A stretch of DNA of 46,497 nucleotides from a virus: the IMG/VR virus record IMGVR_UViG_3300045440_000075, positions 1 to 46,497 of that record; one strand, 5' to 3'. Position numbers and translations under genes: made by a program. Positions 32,293-41,392 of the stretch are shown here, piece after piece. Below the pieces are notes generated by a model. The model worked only from the letters and a program-made list of their open reading frames with translations. It had not been told where the DNA came from and made no database searches. Every line of letters starts with the position of its first letter. Position 1 is the first letter of the stretch.

Positions 32293-34434
32293 CTAAAAGT
32301 AAGTTGTTACAATTACGATACCTTGTGCGCCATTTCCACCAGCACCAGAGAATAGCGCAGCATTCACCGTCCCTTGGCAACCGCCGCCTCCGCCGCCACC
32401 ACCATACAGCCCTCCATTGCCTCCTGCTCCTGCGTTTTTAGTAAACGCACCAACCCCGCCAGAACCGCCGCCACCGCAATGCAGATAGCTATTCATGCTT
32501 GTTCCATTGCTACCATTTGCGCCTTCGACACCAGATGAAGTGCTTATTCCGCCAATTAGATTATTCCCAAGCACCCATTGACCGGAGCCACCATTGAAGA
32601 AAGAAGTTGAGTTAGCACCACCTCCGCCACCAGCACCAGCACCAGAAATTAAAGCCGATCCACCACCAGCACCAACGGCTGTGCTTCCACCAGCACCTCC
32701 ACCGCCAGATGTATTAACATTTCGACTGCTTGCTGTTCCGGCATTACCATTATTTCCGTTTCCACCACCACCACCAGCAGCATACACCCAAGGATTAAGA
32801 GCGTTTCCACTAATCGCTCCAAAATAAGTATGGAATCCATCTCCGCCCCAGATGTTTTGTGAGTTGACTTGGTTAGTGCCTGTTCCGCCAACTCCCTCAA
32901 TACCAACAATAATTGACTCAGTTGATGACAATAAAGATGCAGGTAGTTGAGTTCTAAATGTCAATCCTCCTCCAGCACCTCCTCCACCACCAGAAACTCC
33001 TGCATTAACTCGTCCGCTAGAACCAGCACCACCACCAGCGATGCAAAGAACATCAACAGACTTTGCGCCAGTTGGTTTTGTCCAAGTGTATGTATTTGCA
33101 GCAAAATGTATCGTTGTAGCAATGTTTCGATCAGAATAATTATATGTAGCATTACTAGAAACAGTAATTGTTGTTCCAGCAATGTTTGTAATTGTTGTTT
33201 GCGTTCCGCTTGTGTTCGATGGCAAGAATGGTGCTGAAATAGCCATTCCAACAACCATGTTTGCATTGTTAGCTACAGTAATTACATTGCTTCCAGAAGT
33301 AAATGCAGTTGCAGTCGTTGTGTATAGTGTTCCGCGAGTAAAAACTTGAACATCAGTTGGGGTTGCTGGCCCTGCTGGGCCAGTAGCACCAGTTGCACCT
33401 GTGGAGCCTGTAGAACCATTAACTCCTGCTACACCCGTTGCGCCCGTCGATCCCGTAGAACCTTGGATGCCTTGAATGCCTGTTGCTCCTGTAGCACCAG
33501 TTGCTCCAGTTGGGCCAAGTTGGTTATACATCACTTGCATTACTGTGATGATTACAGATGGAATTGCTGGTGCAGGAGCTATAGATGTATTGTGGTCAAT
33601 GGCAATATTAGTATTATCAGTTGACCACATTATCTGCAAGTAATCACCAGCAGCAAAGTTATCCATGAAATCCCATGCTGGGACTGCATATTTATTATTT
33701 GGAGATACTGTTATACGGGTTGCAGAATCTGGAATATCTACTCCATTTTTTTGGAACCAAATTTGCACTGTTTCACCCGGCCCTCCACCACCGTTGTTGT
33801 GAAGTTGTGCAGAGAATTGAATGTCGTATGTTCCAGCAACAGTAAATGTAATTTGTGATCCACTAACGACAGATATACCATTTTGACCAATGATATTATT
33901 CACTGTCATTGGATATGCCGTGCTTACCAACGCTGCTATTTGATCGACATTAGAGTAGTACGACCCATAGTATCCAGACGCACCTCCAGCACCAGTCAAT
34001 CCCGTTGCTCCAGTAGCCCCTACTCCCGTTGCTCCAGTAGCTCCATTTGAACCAGATATCCCAGTGGCCCCAGTAGCACCAGTTGCGCCATTAGTTCCTG
34101 CTACACCCGTAGCACCAGTCGATCCCGTTGAGCCAGCACTACCAGTTGTTCCTGTGGCTCCTGTGGCTCCTGTGGCACCATTACTGCCAGCCAATCCTGT
34201 GGCTCCAGTTGCGCCTGTCGATCCTGTCGATCCAAATAGGCCAGTTGCACCGACCAAACCAGTTGCGCCTGTCGCTCCGCTTGCCCCAATCCCTGTTGCA
34301 CCCGTACTGCCAGATGCGCCCGTAGCTCCAGTTGGGCCACCAGATGGGCCAGTTGCTCCAGTTGAACCAATAGCGGATGCTCCTGATCCTAGAAAATCTA
34401 GTTTACCAGTAAAAGGATTGAATGTAAGGGCCAT
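32293..34434 (-). CDS. collagen-like fibre with Gly-rich adhesin end
   Basis: This 713-residue protein starts with [20 protein letters not shown], the same anchor pattern as the neighbouring spike. A first collagen-like stalk (about 25-155) is followed by a C1q-like beta domain (about 160-300). A second collagen stretch (about 305-355) and a 200-residue Gly-rich domain with runs of Gly follow, ending [12 protein letters not shown]. Such stalk-head-stalk-tip layouts are typical of receptor-binding fibres. It begins 3 bp after the upstream stop. Confidence 0.65.
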   Translation of the reverse strand: MALTFNPFTGKLDFLGSGASAIGSTGATGPSGGPTGATGASGSTGATGIGASGATGATGLVGATGLFGSTGSTGATGATGLAGSNGATGATGATGTTGSAGSTGSTGATGVAGTNGATGATGATGISGSNGATGATGVGATGATGLTGAGGASGYYGSYYSNVDQIAALVSTAYPMTVNNIIGQNGISVVSGSQITFTVAGTYDIQFSAQLHNNGGGGPGETVQIWFQKNGVDIPDSATRITVSPNNKYAVPAWDFMDNFAAGDYLQIMWSTDNTNIAIDHNTSIAPAPAIPSVIITVMQVMYNQLGPTGATGATGATGIQGIQGSTGSTGATGVAGVNGSTGSTGATGATGPAGPATPTDVQVFTRGTLYTTTATAFTSGSNVITVANNANMVVGMAISAPFLPSNTSGTQTTITNIAGTTITVSSNATYNYSDRNIATTIHFAANTYTWTKPTGAKSVDVLCIAGGGAGSSGRVNAGVSGGGGGAGGGLTFRTQLPASLLSSTESIIVGIEGVGGTGTNQVNSQNIWGGDGFHTYFGAISGNALNPWVYAAGGGGGNGNNGNAGTASSRNVNTSGGGGAGGSTAVGAGGGSALISGAGAGGGGGANSTSFFNGGSGQWVLGNNLIGGISTSSGVEGANGSNGTSMNSYLHCGGGGSGGVGAFTKNAGAGGNGGLYGGGGGGGGCQGTVNAALFSGAGGNGAQGIVIVTTYF
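33358..33520 (-). repeat. collagen-type repeat DNA, second stalk
   Basis: Degenerate 9-base units encode Gly-Ala-Thr/Gly-X-Y triplets ([10 protein letters not shown]-like) of the second stalk in the fibre gene at 32293. Confidence 0.7.
33985..34375 (-). repeat. collagen-type repeat DNA, first stalk
   Basis: Degenerate 9-base units encode GATGATG/GSTGATG triplets in the N-terminal stalk of the fibre gene. It contains long stretches of near-identical units likely to vary by slippage. Confidence 0.8.
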
Positions 34435-34437
34435 ATT

Positions 34438-34704
34438 TTATGGGTAGGCTACAGTTACACCAGTCAGATTTGCGTCATTCGTTGTCGGAGGCTGAACAGC
34501 GTAAGTGAGGGTTAGTGTTGCTACAACATTTCCAGTATTTTTATACTGGACTGTTGAAATGTTATTTGTAGAACCATAGTACGCAATCACAATTTGATCA
34601 TAGGCAGGAATATCAAATCCTGCGATCTGTTTTATGGATTCGTAGATATTAAAGTTCTGCTGGTCTAAAGCTAGATCAGTAAAGCAGGGTTGTGAGATTA
34701 CCAT
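34438..34704 (-). CDS. small structural protein, 88 aa
   Basis: This 88-residue protein starts at 34704 (MVISQPCFTDLALDQQNFNI). It has a helical start, then beta strands (FDIPAYDQIVIAYYGSTNNI, TGNVVATLTLTYAV). The pattern YDxIxxxYxG...VATLTxTY is common in small phage virion proteins next to fibre genes. A longer frame to 34797 would read through the palindrome (IIVNDN) and is less likely. Copy 10 of the palindrome lies 7 bases before the ATG. Confidence 0.5.
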   Translation of the reverse strand: MVISQPCFTDLALDQQNFNIYESIKQIAGFDIPAYDQIVIAYYGSTNNISTVQYKNTGNVVATLTLTYAVQPPTTNDANLTGVTVAYP

Positions 34705-34711
34705 AGGATTG

Positions 34712-34727
34712 TTATCGTTAACGATAA
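34712..34727. promoter_or_regulatory. dispersed palindrome, copy 10
   Basis: TTATCGTTAACGATAA is a perfect 16-bp palindrome directly after the stop TAA of the gene at 34728-34982. It ends 7 bases before the next ATG. Confidence 0.9.
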
Positions 34728-34982
34728 TTAAAGCGCAGCAGCTAATGCTTCGTTTGTAAGAAACAATTGCTGGTCTTCTGTTTTTTGTACAAAACAATTT
34801 TCAGATACAGGAGTAAGTGAACCTTTTGTAGCAAGAGCTAGATAGAATTGATAAAGTCTAGAAGCATCGCTAGCCGCATCGAAACAACCAAAGGTAATTG
34901 GAGTAATGCCAGCAGCAGCAGAAACCGTAATGAGAAGAGGGTAAAATTTGTTGTGGTAAGGAAGTGATGTAAAGCAAGCCAT
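34728..34982 (-). CDS. small structural protein, 84 aa
   Basis: An 84-residue protein, MACFTSLPYHNKFYPLLITV..., has a beta strand start and a helical C-terminus (TNEALAAAL). No family is recognised. It lies between the capsid-proximal protein and fibre genes, 15 bp upstream of the next start with the palindrome between. There is no Shine-Dalgarno sequence (TTTTTTAATTATG). It may be a minor virion protein. Confidence 0.5.
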   Translation of the reverse strand: MACFTSLPYHNKFYPLLITVSAAAGITPITFGCFDAASDASRLYQFYLALATKGSLTPVSENCFVQKTEDQQLFLTNEALAAAL

Positions 34983-35004
34983 AATTAAAAAAGAGTTATG
35001 GATA

Positions 35005-35022
35005 GGGAGGGATTGACCTCCC
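35005..35022 (-). other. hairpin upstream of the gene at 34982
   Basis: GGGAGG (35005-35010) pairs with CCTCCC (35017-35022), next to a second inverted repeat (CCCAAT/ATTGGG). On the minus strand CTCTTTTTT follows about 12 bases later. It may be an attenuator between capsid-proximal genes and downstream tail genes. Confidence 0.4.
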
Positions 35023-35044
35023 CACCCAATAATTGGGGAATGGG

Positions 35045-35659
35045 TTAGTAGTAGATACCAACAACGTAGGCATTCACATAAAGTGCGCCAACACGTCCAG
35101 CGGTATCTGCACCAGAAACTACGTTAACACCAGCGTTTGCATAGGTGAATGTAGTCGAATTAACAACAGTAACTTCAGCTTGAACATCATTGAATGTAGT
35201 ATCGGTCATGCTGGCAATCGTGATCGTGTCACCCGTGGAGAAACCATGAGCAGCACCAGTTACGATTGTAGCAACGCCCGAAGTACGGGAACGAGTTGCG
35301 GTAGCTTGTCCAGCACCAACAGTTGATTTCAACAAACGGAGTTTGCTAGAACCAGTGATAACATAAGGATTAGCAGCAATCGCAAGAGGATTGTAGCGAC
35401 CTTGGTTGTCAAGAGCGTCAGTGATGGTGAGCGAAGCTGTGATGTCCTGCCCTGTGGTTCCGTTGTCAACGATCACGATTGGATCGGTAGCAGTGGTTCC
35501 GCGAGCGTAGGCAGTCTCCAGCACAATGCTTGTTGGAAAGAACTTGGTGTCTTGGTCATTAAGAACCAAGAGATCAGCGTCTCCAGCAGCGAGAAGGTTA
35601 ACGGCAATCGGGCCAAAAAGGTTAACCCGATCATAAGCGAGTGGTCGTTTATTAGACAT
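35045..35659 (-). CDS. capsid-proximal structural protein, 204 aa
   Basis: This 204-residue protein, MSNKRPLAYDRVNLFGPIAV..., is beta-rich. Near residues 138-180 a segment GAAHGFSTGDTITIASM ... TFTYANAG follows a pattern repeated in many phage virion proteins with Ig-like or small beta domains. Its gene directly follows the major capsid gene, so a head decoration or head-completion role is likely. A 28-bp hairpin lies between the two genes. Confidence 0.5.
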   Translation of the reverse strand: MSNKRPLAYDRVNLFGPIAVNLLAAGDADLLVLNDQDTKFFPTSIVLETAYARGTTATDPIVIVDNGTTGQDITASLTITDALDNQGRYNPLAIAANPYVITGSSKLRLLKSTVGAGQATATRSRTSGVATIVTGAAHGFSTGDTITIASMTDTTFNDVQAEVTVVNSTTFTYANAGVNVVSGADTAGRVGALYVNAYVVGIYY

Positions 35660-35678
35660 ATATTTTATTTAAGGTTGT

Positions 35679-35706
35679 GGGGAGAGGCTTAAATAAGCCC
35701 CTCCCC
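35679..35706 (-). other. hairpin after the capsid gene
   Basis: GGGGAG-A-GGCTT, loop, AAGCC-C-CTCCCC form an 11-bp stem with one mismatch in the gap after the major capsid gene, with no T-run. It could stabilise the capsid mRNA end or lower downstream transcription. Confidence 0.55.
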
Positions 35707-35714
35707 TATTTAAC

Positions 35715-37124
35715 TTAGGAAGGCACAACAATGTCACCTACACCAGCGCAGCTATAGCAATCCTGATTGTTCTCAGGAACGATATAAGTCTGCACTTCGC
35801 AGCAGGAACCATAGAGGTTCTTGCTCTTAGGCATACGATGCAAGAAGCTATGCATAATGGTTGGGTCTTTTACCTGTGCAGCAAGACGGAATTGGGCCTG
35901 ATAGAAGCCCGATTTACGCCAGCGGTTGCACTCCCAATCTGGGTTCTTCCAATCCCAATCACCAGCGTAGTTCTGGGTTTGTTGCTGGGCTTGTCCATAA
36001 CCAGTCGAGGAAGGCATTGTCCATTTTACCATTGCCTTGTTAACCATGGCAACCGAGATACCGAAATCGGCATTGCGGTAAGCGCGGTTAGGAATGTATG
36101 CGCAACCTTGCTCAAGAACAGTCTTGATGTAGCGAGGAATACGAACAAGGCGAGGCCATGTTGCAGGATCAGCTTCATTGAAGGCTGGAAGTGCATTATT
36201 GAATGCCGTGTCAGCATTGAAACGAGCGGAGTTGATGTCGTAACCGAAGGCGTAGTCGCCGATGATACGATTGATGCCGAGTTTCAAACGAGTAAGACGC
36301 TCATCGAAATCGGTGTTTGCATCCCAGTAACCGTTGTTACGCTTGGCTTGGAAGTAAAGCGCACGTCCAACTTGTGGGTCAGGGATAACGATGTCGAGCA
36401 AAGGCTGACCAGTCGCATCTTGGAGGTCAAGGCGGAAAGCGTCATCTTCGTCTTGGAGGTCAACGAGTGCATCGTCGAGCATATCAAGCGAGAGATAAGC
36501 AATCTTACCAAGGTCAGCAGCGGCGATCTTAACGCGAAGTGCGCAGAGGTCGTAACCAGCTTCGTTGTTGATGGTATGCTCAGGTACGAACCATGCGCCG
36601 TCATCGACGAGTCCGCAATAGGTTCCGTCATCCGTAGTGATGCCCATCCATTTGTGGCCGGAACCACCGATGTAGTTGGAACGAAGGAACTCTTCGTGGA
36701 CGTTCTTAGTGATACGAGCATTCGACTCTTCAAACTGAAGGATTTCTTCAGCAGGGAACAAGCGGTAGAGCAAGCTCTCAACGCAAATCCAGTCAGTGGT
36801 CATTTCCTTACGCAGCAATTCAAAAGTGTAGGACTCAGTGCCGGGGCGTTGAATCACTTCTGGTTTGCTATCGCAAGAATCAGTCTCGCAGTAGGTGTCA
36901 GTGATCTGACGGAAAGGGGTGCAAGGATCGTGGAATCCACGTCCGAAACGGAATGCTTTCTGTTCAGTTGTATGGTTAAGAGGCCATGCTTGCTCCTCGA
37001 AACGGGTAAAATATGCCGAGTTAGTTACGAGTTTCTTAACATAGAGGTCGTTGAAATATTCGCGGCCCTCGCGGAAGAAACTGTCAATCTCAGCACAACT
37101 ATTGAAGTAGAGTTGATCGCTCAT
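35715..37124 (-). CDS. major capsid protein
   Basis: This 469-residue protein is the probable major head subunit. Evidence is its place after a scaffold-like gene and portal, its own promoter and leader, its length, and a soluble mixed alpha/beta composition with a long N-terminal helix (CAEIDSFFREGREYFNDLYV). It has about 13 Cys (DTYCETDSCDSK, GSCCEVQTY, DCYSCAGVG), unusual for a cytoplasmic phage capsid. I see no motif proving the HK97 fold. The start ATAAAAATCAATG has no Shine-Dalgarno sequence but is very A-rich. Confidence 0.65.
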   Translation of the reverse strand: MSDQLYFNSCAEIDSFFREGREYFNDLYVKKLVTNSAYFTRFEEQAWPLNHTTEQKAFRFGRGFHDPCTPFRQITDTYCETDSCDSKPEVIQRPGTESYTFELLRKEMTTDWICVESLLYRLFPAEEILQFEESNARITKNVHEEFLRSNYIGGSGHKWMGITTDDGTYCGLVDDGAWFVPEHTINNEAGYDLCALRVKIAAADLGKIAYLSLDMLDDALVDLQDEDDAFRLDLQDATGQPLLDIVIPDPQVGRALYFQAKRNNGYWDANTDFDERLTRLKLGINRIIGDYAFGYDINSARFNADTAFNNALPAFNEADPATWPRLVRIPRYIKTVLEQGCAYIPNRAYRNADFGISVAMVNKAMVKWTMPSSTGYGQAQQQTQNYAGDWDWKNPDWECNRWRKSGFYQAQFRLAAQVKDPTIMHSFLHRMPKSKNLYGSCCEVQTYIVPENNQDCYSCAGVGDIVVPS

Positions 37125-37135
37125 TGATTTTTATT

Positions 37136-37255
37136 TTATTTAGTTTGGTTTGGTTTTGCACCGCAAACTAAACCATGAGGAATAGCAAGCGAGTGCTTGG
37201 TTTCCTCTGCTGGACTCAACCCAGAGTTTTTATCTGTCCAGAAATCGTTTTTCAT
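37136..37255 (-). CDS. small protein in the capsid leader, 39 aa
   Basis: A 39-residue frame, MKNDFWTDKNSGLSPAEETK..., ends PNQTK and stops 12 bases before the capsid start. It is hydrophilic with a plausible protein composition and fills most of the 180-nt capsid leader downstream of the promoter and palindrome. It could be a real small protein or a leader peptide tuning capsid translation. No homology is known to me. Confidence 0.4.
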   Translation of the reverse strand: MKNDFWTDKNSGLSPAEETKHSLAIPHGLVCGAKPNQTK

Positions 37256-37301
37256 GCGAGGTCGATAACTCGCCAGCCAGAGTGCGGCTGAATCCCTAAT
37301 A

Positions 37302-37317
37302 TTATCGTAAACGATAA
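37302..37317. promoter_or_regulatory. dispersed palindrome, copy 11 (capsid promoter)
   Basis: TTATCGTAAACGATAA lies at about +15 to +30 of the transcript predicted from the capsid promoter, a classic repressor or road-block position. Confidence 0.88.
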
Positions 37318-37338
37318 TTTCGGCTATCTCTTACACGC

Positions 37339-37366
37339 AAGATAATGATCTTACTTAATGTGTCAA
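37339..37366 (-). promoter_or_regulatory. capsid promoter
   Basis: On the minus strand TTGACA (37366-37361), a 16-bp spacer and TATCTT (37344-37339) give a start near 37332. It follows directly after the terminator of the upstream scaffold transcript, so capsid expression is set separately. Confidence 0.65.
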
Positions 37367-37373
37367 GAGATTA

Positions 37374-37414
37374 TTTTAAAAAAGTTGGGGGAGGTAGCTC
37401 ATTCTACCTCCCCC
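37374..37414 (-). terminator. terminator after the scaffold gene
   Basis: An 11-bp perfect stem, GGGGGAGGTAG (37387-37397) with CTACCTCCCCC (37404-37414) around CTCATT, is followed on the minus strand by AACTTTTTT. It ends the portal-scaffold transcript before the capsid promoter. Confidence 0.85.
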
Positions 37415-37442
37415 TTATGACAACCAGAATTAGGAATGTGGG

Positions 37443-38729
37443 CTATGCTGTCAATCGTGATTGCGGAGAAAATCTTGCGATCTTCGCTGCCAGTCCCTCT
37501 GTCATGCTCATTCTTGGCTTCTGGGAATCTGATGTACTAGGAGATGAGGATATTTTTGATGACCCTTTTAATTGTGCAATGTAATCATCCTTTTCTTTCA
37601 CCATCTCTTGGTATGCTTTTAACTGAGCTTGAATCTTCTGATATGCCCGGCCTTGATGAATCAAGCGGTTCATGTCTTCAACAGATGCCTGATCATTGCT
37701 TTGCTGTGTAGCTGCAAGAGCAATAGCTTCGTCCCTGCTAAGATCATACTTGATTCCCTTTTCCTTCATATACTCAGAAATAGAATCTGGAACTGATGTT
37801 GCATTATCTATCTCTTGCTGTGTATTCTTATAACTCTCACGCCACTGGTTTAAATACTTGTTTCGCCCTTCTTGCTCTTTTTGTTTAGTGGTCTGAATGA
37901 TGTTGTTTTTGGTTTCTTGAAAGTTAAGCAGGGCAGAATAATGATTTTGGGTTGCTTTGATCCAACTATTAACTTGTTCTGCAAACTGGTACTGTTTAAA
38001 TTGTGAGAGCGAGTTCGTAATTTCTTCAAACGCTTGATCTCGGTCAGCCTCTGCATCTCTACGACTTTCTTCGGATGTTGCATTGAAGACGGCAGAGTTT
38101 GCATTAACGGCACGATTGAATGTTGAAAGAAGAGTTGGATCATTCGACAACAAATTTCTTGCACCGTGATAAGTGTTTTTAATGGGTTCAAGATAATTTT
38201 TTTGATATTCTGGATTTGTTGTAATATCATGGAAATCAAGTTTGCTTCGCAAGTCTTTGATTTCATCTGAAAGCTGTTGCTCAACTTCTTGTTTTTCTTG
38301 ACTAGCCCTATTAAGTTGCTCTTGATAGTGATTTGTTTCTGCGGTAGATTTTGATTCGGAAACCAATCTTTCAAGTTCTTGGATTTTAGTTTCAAACTTT
38401 GGAACTTCGTCTCGCTTGTACTTCTCAAGCTCTTCTTTGAGTTTCCTGTTTTCTTCGATTTGTCTTTCAACAAAACCTTTTTTCTTGCCCGTCCTGTCGG
38501 AAGTGATTTCGGCTTCTGTAATGCCTGCTGATTCTTCTGGTGGTTCTTGTTCATTATTTTTTGGCATCCCTAACATCGGATCACCCATGTTAGTTCCACT
38601 AGGTTTCCCATCGTCGGTTTGTTGTTTGCTGAACTTCTTCAAGAAGTCAGATGTGTTACCTTTAATTGGAACTTGGGGTTTAGCCTGTAGTTCCTTAATT
38701 ACTTCTGCTGTGTCGGTTGTTTCTGCCAT
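37443..38729 (-). CDS. putative scaffolding protein
   Basis: This 428-residue, strongly charged and helical protein has long coiled-coil segments (about 95-190: RQIEENRKLKEELEKYKRDE, KIQELERLVSESKS, EKQEVEQQLSDEIKDLRSKL). A Gln/Lys-rich C-terminal half and a short basic end (AAKIARFSPQSRLTA) follow. The order portal - small gene - this gene - capsid is the usual place for the scaffold, which guides capsid assembly and then leaves. The basic C-terminal helix fits the capsid-binding tail of scaffolds. Confidence 0.6.
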   Translation of the reverse strand: MAETTDTAEVIKELQAKPQVPIKGNTSDFLKKFSKQQTDDGKPSGTNMGDPMLGMPKNNEQEPPEESAGITEAEITSDRTGKKKGFVERQIEENRKLKEELEKYKRDEVPKFETKIQELERLVSESKSTAETNHYQEQLNRASQEKQEVEQQLSDEIKDLRSKLDFHDITTNPEYQKNYLEPIKNTYHGARNLLSNDPTLLSTFNRAVNANSAVFNATSEESRRDAEADRDQAFEEITNSLSQFKQYQFAEQVNSWIKATQNHYSALLNFQETKNNIIQTTKQKEQEGRNKYLNQWRESYKNTQQEIDNATSVPDSISEYMKEKGIKYDLSRDEAIALAATQQSNDQASVEDMNRLIHQGRAYQKIQAQLKAYQEMVKEKDDYIAQLKGSSKISSSPSTSDSQKPRMSMTEGLAAKIARFSPQSRLTA

Positions 38730-38732
38730 AAA

Positions 38733-38978
38733 TTAGTTTTCGTCAAGGTCTGGGTCAATTGTGCTATCTTTTGCTTCTTTATTTCTTGAAGTAGATTTTG
38801 CTTTTTTAAACTGTCCTTGTTCCTCTGTTCCAATAGCATCAATAGTTTTGATTGCATGGATTAGTGTAGTTACTCCGTCTGGTGGATTTACGTTTAGCAG
38901 TAAGTATGCTTGTAGTTTGTTCCAATCTTCGTGTGCTGTAATTGCAGCGCATAATGATTTTATTTTTTCTGTTGTCAT
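38733..38978 (-). CDS. small helical protein between portal and scaffold, 81 aa
   Basis: This 81-residue protein (MTTEKIKSLCAAITAHEDWN...) is helical to about residue 52, with a charged tail (KKAKSTSRNKEAKDSTIDPD). Its start overlaps the portal stop by ATGA. Position suggests a head-assembly helper. No family is recognised. Confidence 0.55.
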   Translation of the reverse strand: MTTEKIKSLCAAITAHEDWNKLQAYLLLNVNPPDGVTTLIHAIKTIDAIGTEEQGQFKKAKSTSRNKEAKDSTIDPDLDEN

Positions 38979-41386
38979 TCTTGCATTGGTGTAATGTTAT
39001 CCTCAACTTCCTCGTCTGGTGTATTTCCAGATGTAGCCATCTTTGCCTTTTCCTTTTGGATTTCTTGGCGAGCTTTGGCTTTCTGTAGAGCGAGTTGAGT
39101 AATACCTTGTTCCTTTCGCTGTTCTGTGCGTTGAGCGTGGCTGATAGCAGCCTTGCCAACCGAGATGTCTGCGAGCCTTTGCTTTGTATCAATATCAATA
39201 CCAGATTTTGCTGCAAGGAATTGAAGTTTGATGTCTTCTTCAGATTTGCCTTCTCCTTGGGACTCCTCTTTAGATTGCATGAGTTCTTGATACACGGAAG
39301 CGATTTGATCTGAAAGCGCACTAGCCTCACCCATTTGTCCCATAAATTCCTTTAAGAAATCTTGTTTAGATTCATCCTTTGAAATAAACTCAATGTGAGC
39401 CATAATATGAGCACCTTTGAATTGCGTGGAACGCACAACTTTTCCTAGTTCAGCAACGTCTGGTTGACCGTTTTGGATGGATTGCATATTCATTTGGATT
39501 TGAGCCATCATATCTTGATAATGACCTTCGACGTGTTCGATATGTGGATCAGTAGGTAGCACTTGGAAGTTTGCTTGATTAACAAATACGTCTGTCATTC
39601 CTGCATTTTCAAAACCAATAATCCGAGTTGCATCAGTAATCTTACTTGCTTTAGTATTCCTATACCGGGCTACATTATCTCTTCCAGATAGAGCGGCTAT
39701 AGCATCTTTAACTGCATTTTCTTGACCTTCATTTGCTGGGGTAATAGATGTGATTTCTAGCAACTTTTCAGCAGTAATAAGTTTGAATGATGGGCTTCCT
39801 GCTCCGTTAATAAGATTAGAGCGAATGCTTGTAATATGTTTCCACTGTGCAGCTTCTTTAGGAGTACCAAGTTCTTCAAGAAGATCATAGAACTTTTTAA
39901 CATATTCATACCCATCATCACTTGATTTTGAGCTAACAAATCTTTTGTAGAGTTGTTTAAAGAATAATGTTTGACACTCATTAAATCGACGGATTTGAGT
40001 TCCAGATAGTTTGGCTGACTCAGCCGCATCTAGTTCTGCTTCGCCTTTTGTGCGTTGTTTACCACCAGCATTAGGAGAGTTGATGCGATATTGTCCCATC
40101 CCCCTATACATATCACCCATGAAGAACTGCATGAAATTCATGCTTTCTGCTACTGGAAGTTGAAAACGATTTTGAATAAACTTAGCCCCATCAGGCATAA
40201 CAGAAATAGGCAACCATTCCATTTGCTTTAGCATCTTGGTTGAGTCTGGGCCTTGCCCTTCAATCATCAACATAGAGTTAAGTCGAACGGCATCAACCAG
40301 ACCATTCATTGTGAAGTCATATTGACGACAAGCAACGAATGCAGATTCAGCTTGGCTCTTAATGTCTTGGAAGAGTCCACTGCCAACTGAGTCAGTTAGC
40401 ATATAAAGAATCTCATCCCATGAGTTAAATAGACCAACTTTAAGCATCATAAATCCATGTTGGCTTCTGATGTCATCTTCGCTAATCTTTCCTGCTCCTT
40501 TTACATTAGAATTAATGAAGTCACAGATTGGTTGATAATCTTGAAGTACTATTGCCTTGCTGATAGTGCCATCAAATTCTCTCCAGTACACTTCGTAGAG
40601 ATCAATCTTTTGGTTGACTGAAAGACTCCAGTTAAATCCTGATTCGCTAATCGTGCGGAAGAAGTCTTCGCGTGTCTTCCTGTGGTTATTGAATGCACGG
40701 TGGAATCGGATCGCATCAATAGCTGCATCTACATTCCATCCCATTGCTTCTGCGGCAGCACGATTTTCAATCTTTTTATACAACTCGTAAGGAGTTAGGC
40801 GGACACGGCGCACAAACTCTTCAAGGTTGCAGAAGTCGATTCGGATGTCATCTGGGAAAAGAAGATCAGATAAGAAGACGTGTTCTGGCATCCATCCGAG
40901 TGGGCTATCCCACATTCCAATTCCTTTTCCGTACAAGAGCATTTCTTCTAGGTCTTGCTCTGTATTGTAAAGGTAGCCGGGCCATTCTCGCAAGGCTTGA
41001 TCAAAAGCAATGGTGATGTTTTCTGTATTAACAAGCCTTTCCTTTTCATTGCCATACTTGCTTTTGATTGTGCAGCAAGCCTGACGCTCAGTAATTACAT
41101 CGTAGTAACTGGACTTTTGGTTATCAACAATAAATCCAAGTTGTCCATAGTTTACATCAGACTGCCAAGGCAATCGCTTTTCAGCAAGTCTGCTGTATCC
41201 TGTCGGGGGAAACATTTTGTAAGCCTTATAAATTCGGATGCGTTTGTTTTCGCGCCCAACGTTGGCTTGCCTCAAGTGGTTAGCGATATTCCAAGCATGA
41301 TTGGCATTGGAAATTCGTGTTTCTGGTGGCTTACCATCTTGATCTAAGGTTGCTAGTGAGAAGTTGTCTTGTCCTATGGATAGCAT
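38975..41386 (-). CDS. portal protein
   Basis: This 803-residue protein is the probable portal, the dodecameric ring through which DNA enters and leaves the head. Features are an N-terminal part with PPTGYSRLAEKRLPWQSDVN, a central mixed domain (DLLFPDDIRIDFCNLEEFVR, IDLYEVYWREFDG), a helical stem-like region (AESMNFMQFFMGDMYRG, KGEAELDAAESAKLSGTQIR) and a long Gln/Lys-rich helical C-terminus (KEESQGEGKSEEDIKLQFL, ALQKAKARQEIQKEKAKM). Length and pattern fit large podovirus-type portals. A palindrome copy ends 6 bases before its ATG. Confidence 0.65.
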   Translation of the reverse strand: MLSIGQDNFSLATLDQDGKPPETRISNANHAWNIANHLRQANVGRENKRIRIYKAYKMFPPTGYSRLAEKRLPWQSDVNYGQLGFIVDNQKSSYYDVITERQACCTIKSKYGNEKERLVNTENITIAFDQALREWPGYLYNTEQDLEEMLLYGKGIGMWDSPLGWMPEHVFLSDLLFPDDIRIDFCNLEEFVRRVRLTPYELYKKIENRAAAEAMGWNVDAAIDAIRFHRAFNNHRKTREDFFRTISESGFNWSLSVNQKIDLYEVYWREFDGTISKAIVLQDYQPICDFINSNVKGAGKISEDDIRSQHGFMMLKVGLFNSWDEILYMLTDSVGSGLFQDIKSQAESAFVACRQYDFTMNGLVDAVRLNSMLMIEGQGPDSTKMLKQMEWLPISVMPDGAKFIQNRFQLPVAESMNFMQFFMGDMYRGMGQYRINSPNAGGKQRTKGEAELDAAESAKLSGTQIRRFNECQTLFFKQLYKRFVSSKSSDDGYEYVKKFYDLLEELGTPKEAAQWKHITSIRSNLINGAGSPSFKLITAEKLLEITSITPANEGQENAVKDAIAALSGRDNVARYRNTKASKITDATRIIGFENAGMTDVFVNQANFQVLPTDPHIEHVEGHYQDMMAQIQMNMQSIQNGQPDVAELGKVVRSTQFKGAHIMAHIEFISKDESKQDFLKEFMGQMGEASALSDQIASVYQELMQSKEESQGEGKSEEDIKLQFLAAKSGIDIDTKQRLADISVGKAAISHAQRTEQRKEQGITQLALQKAKARQEIQKEKAKMATSGNTPDEEVEDNITPMQE

Positions 41387-41392
41387 AATATT

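Noticed and set aside
32594-34447. Pro/Ala/Val-rich + strand frames over the fibre genes
   Set aside because: They are the reverse complement of Gly-rich and collagen repeats (Gly-Ala-Thr gives Ala-Pro-Val-like triplets), not real proteins.
35838-37127. Long (429-codon) open frame antisense to the capsid gene
   Set aside because: It mirrors the capsid gene exactly; strong codon bias in the capsid gene leaves few stops on the other strand. No promoter or start context supports it.
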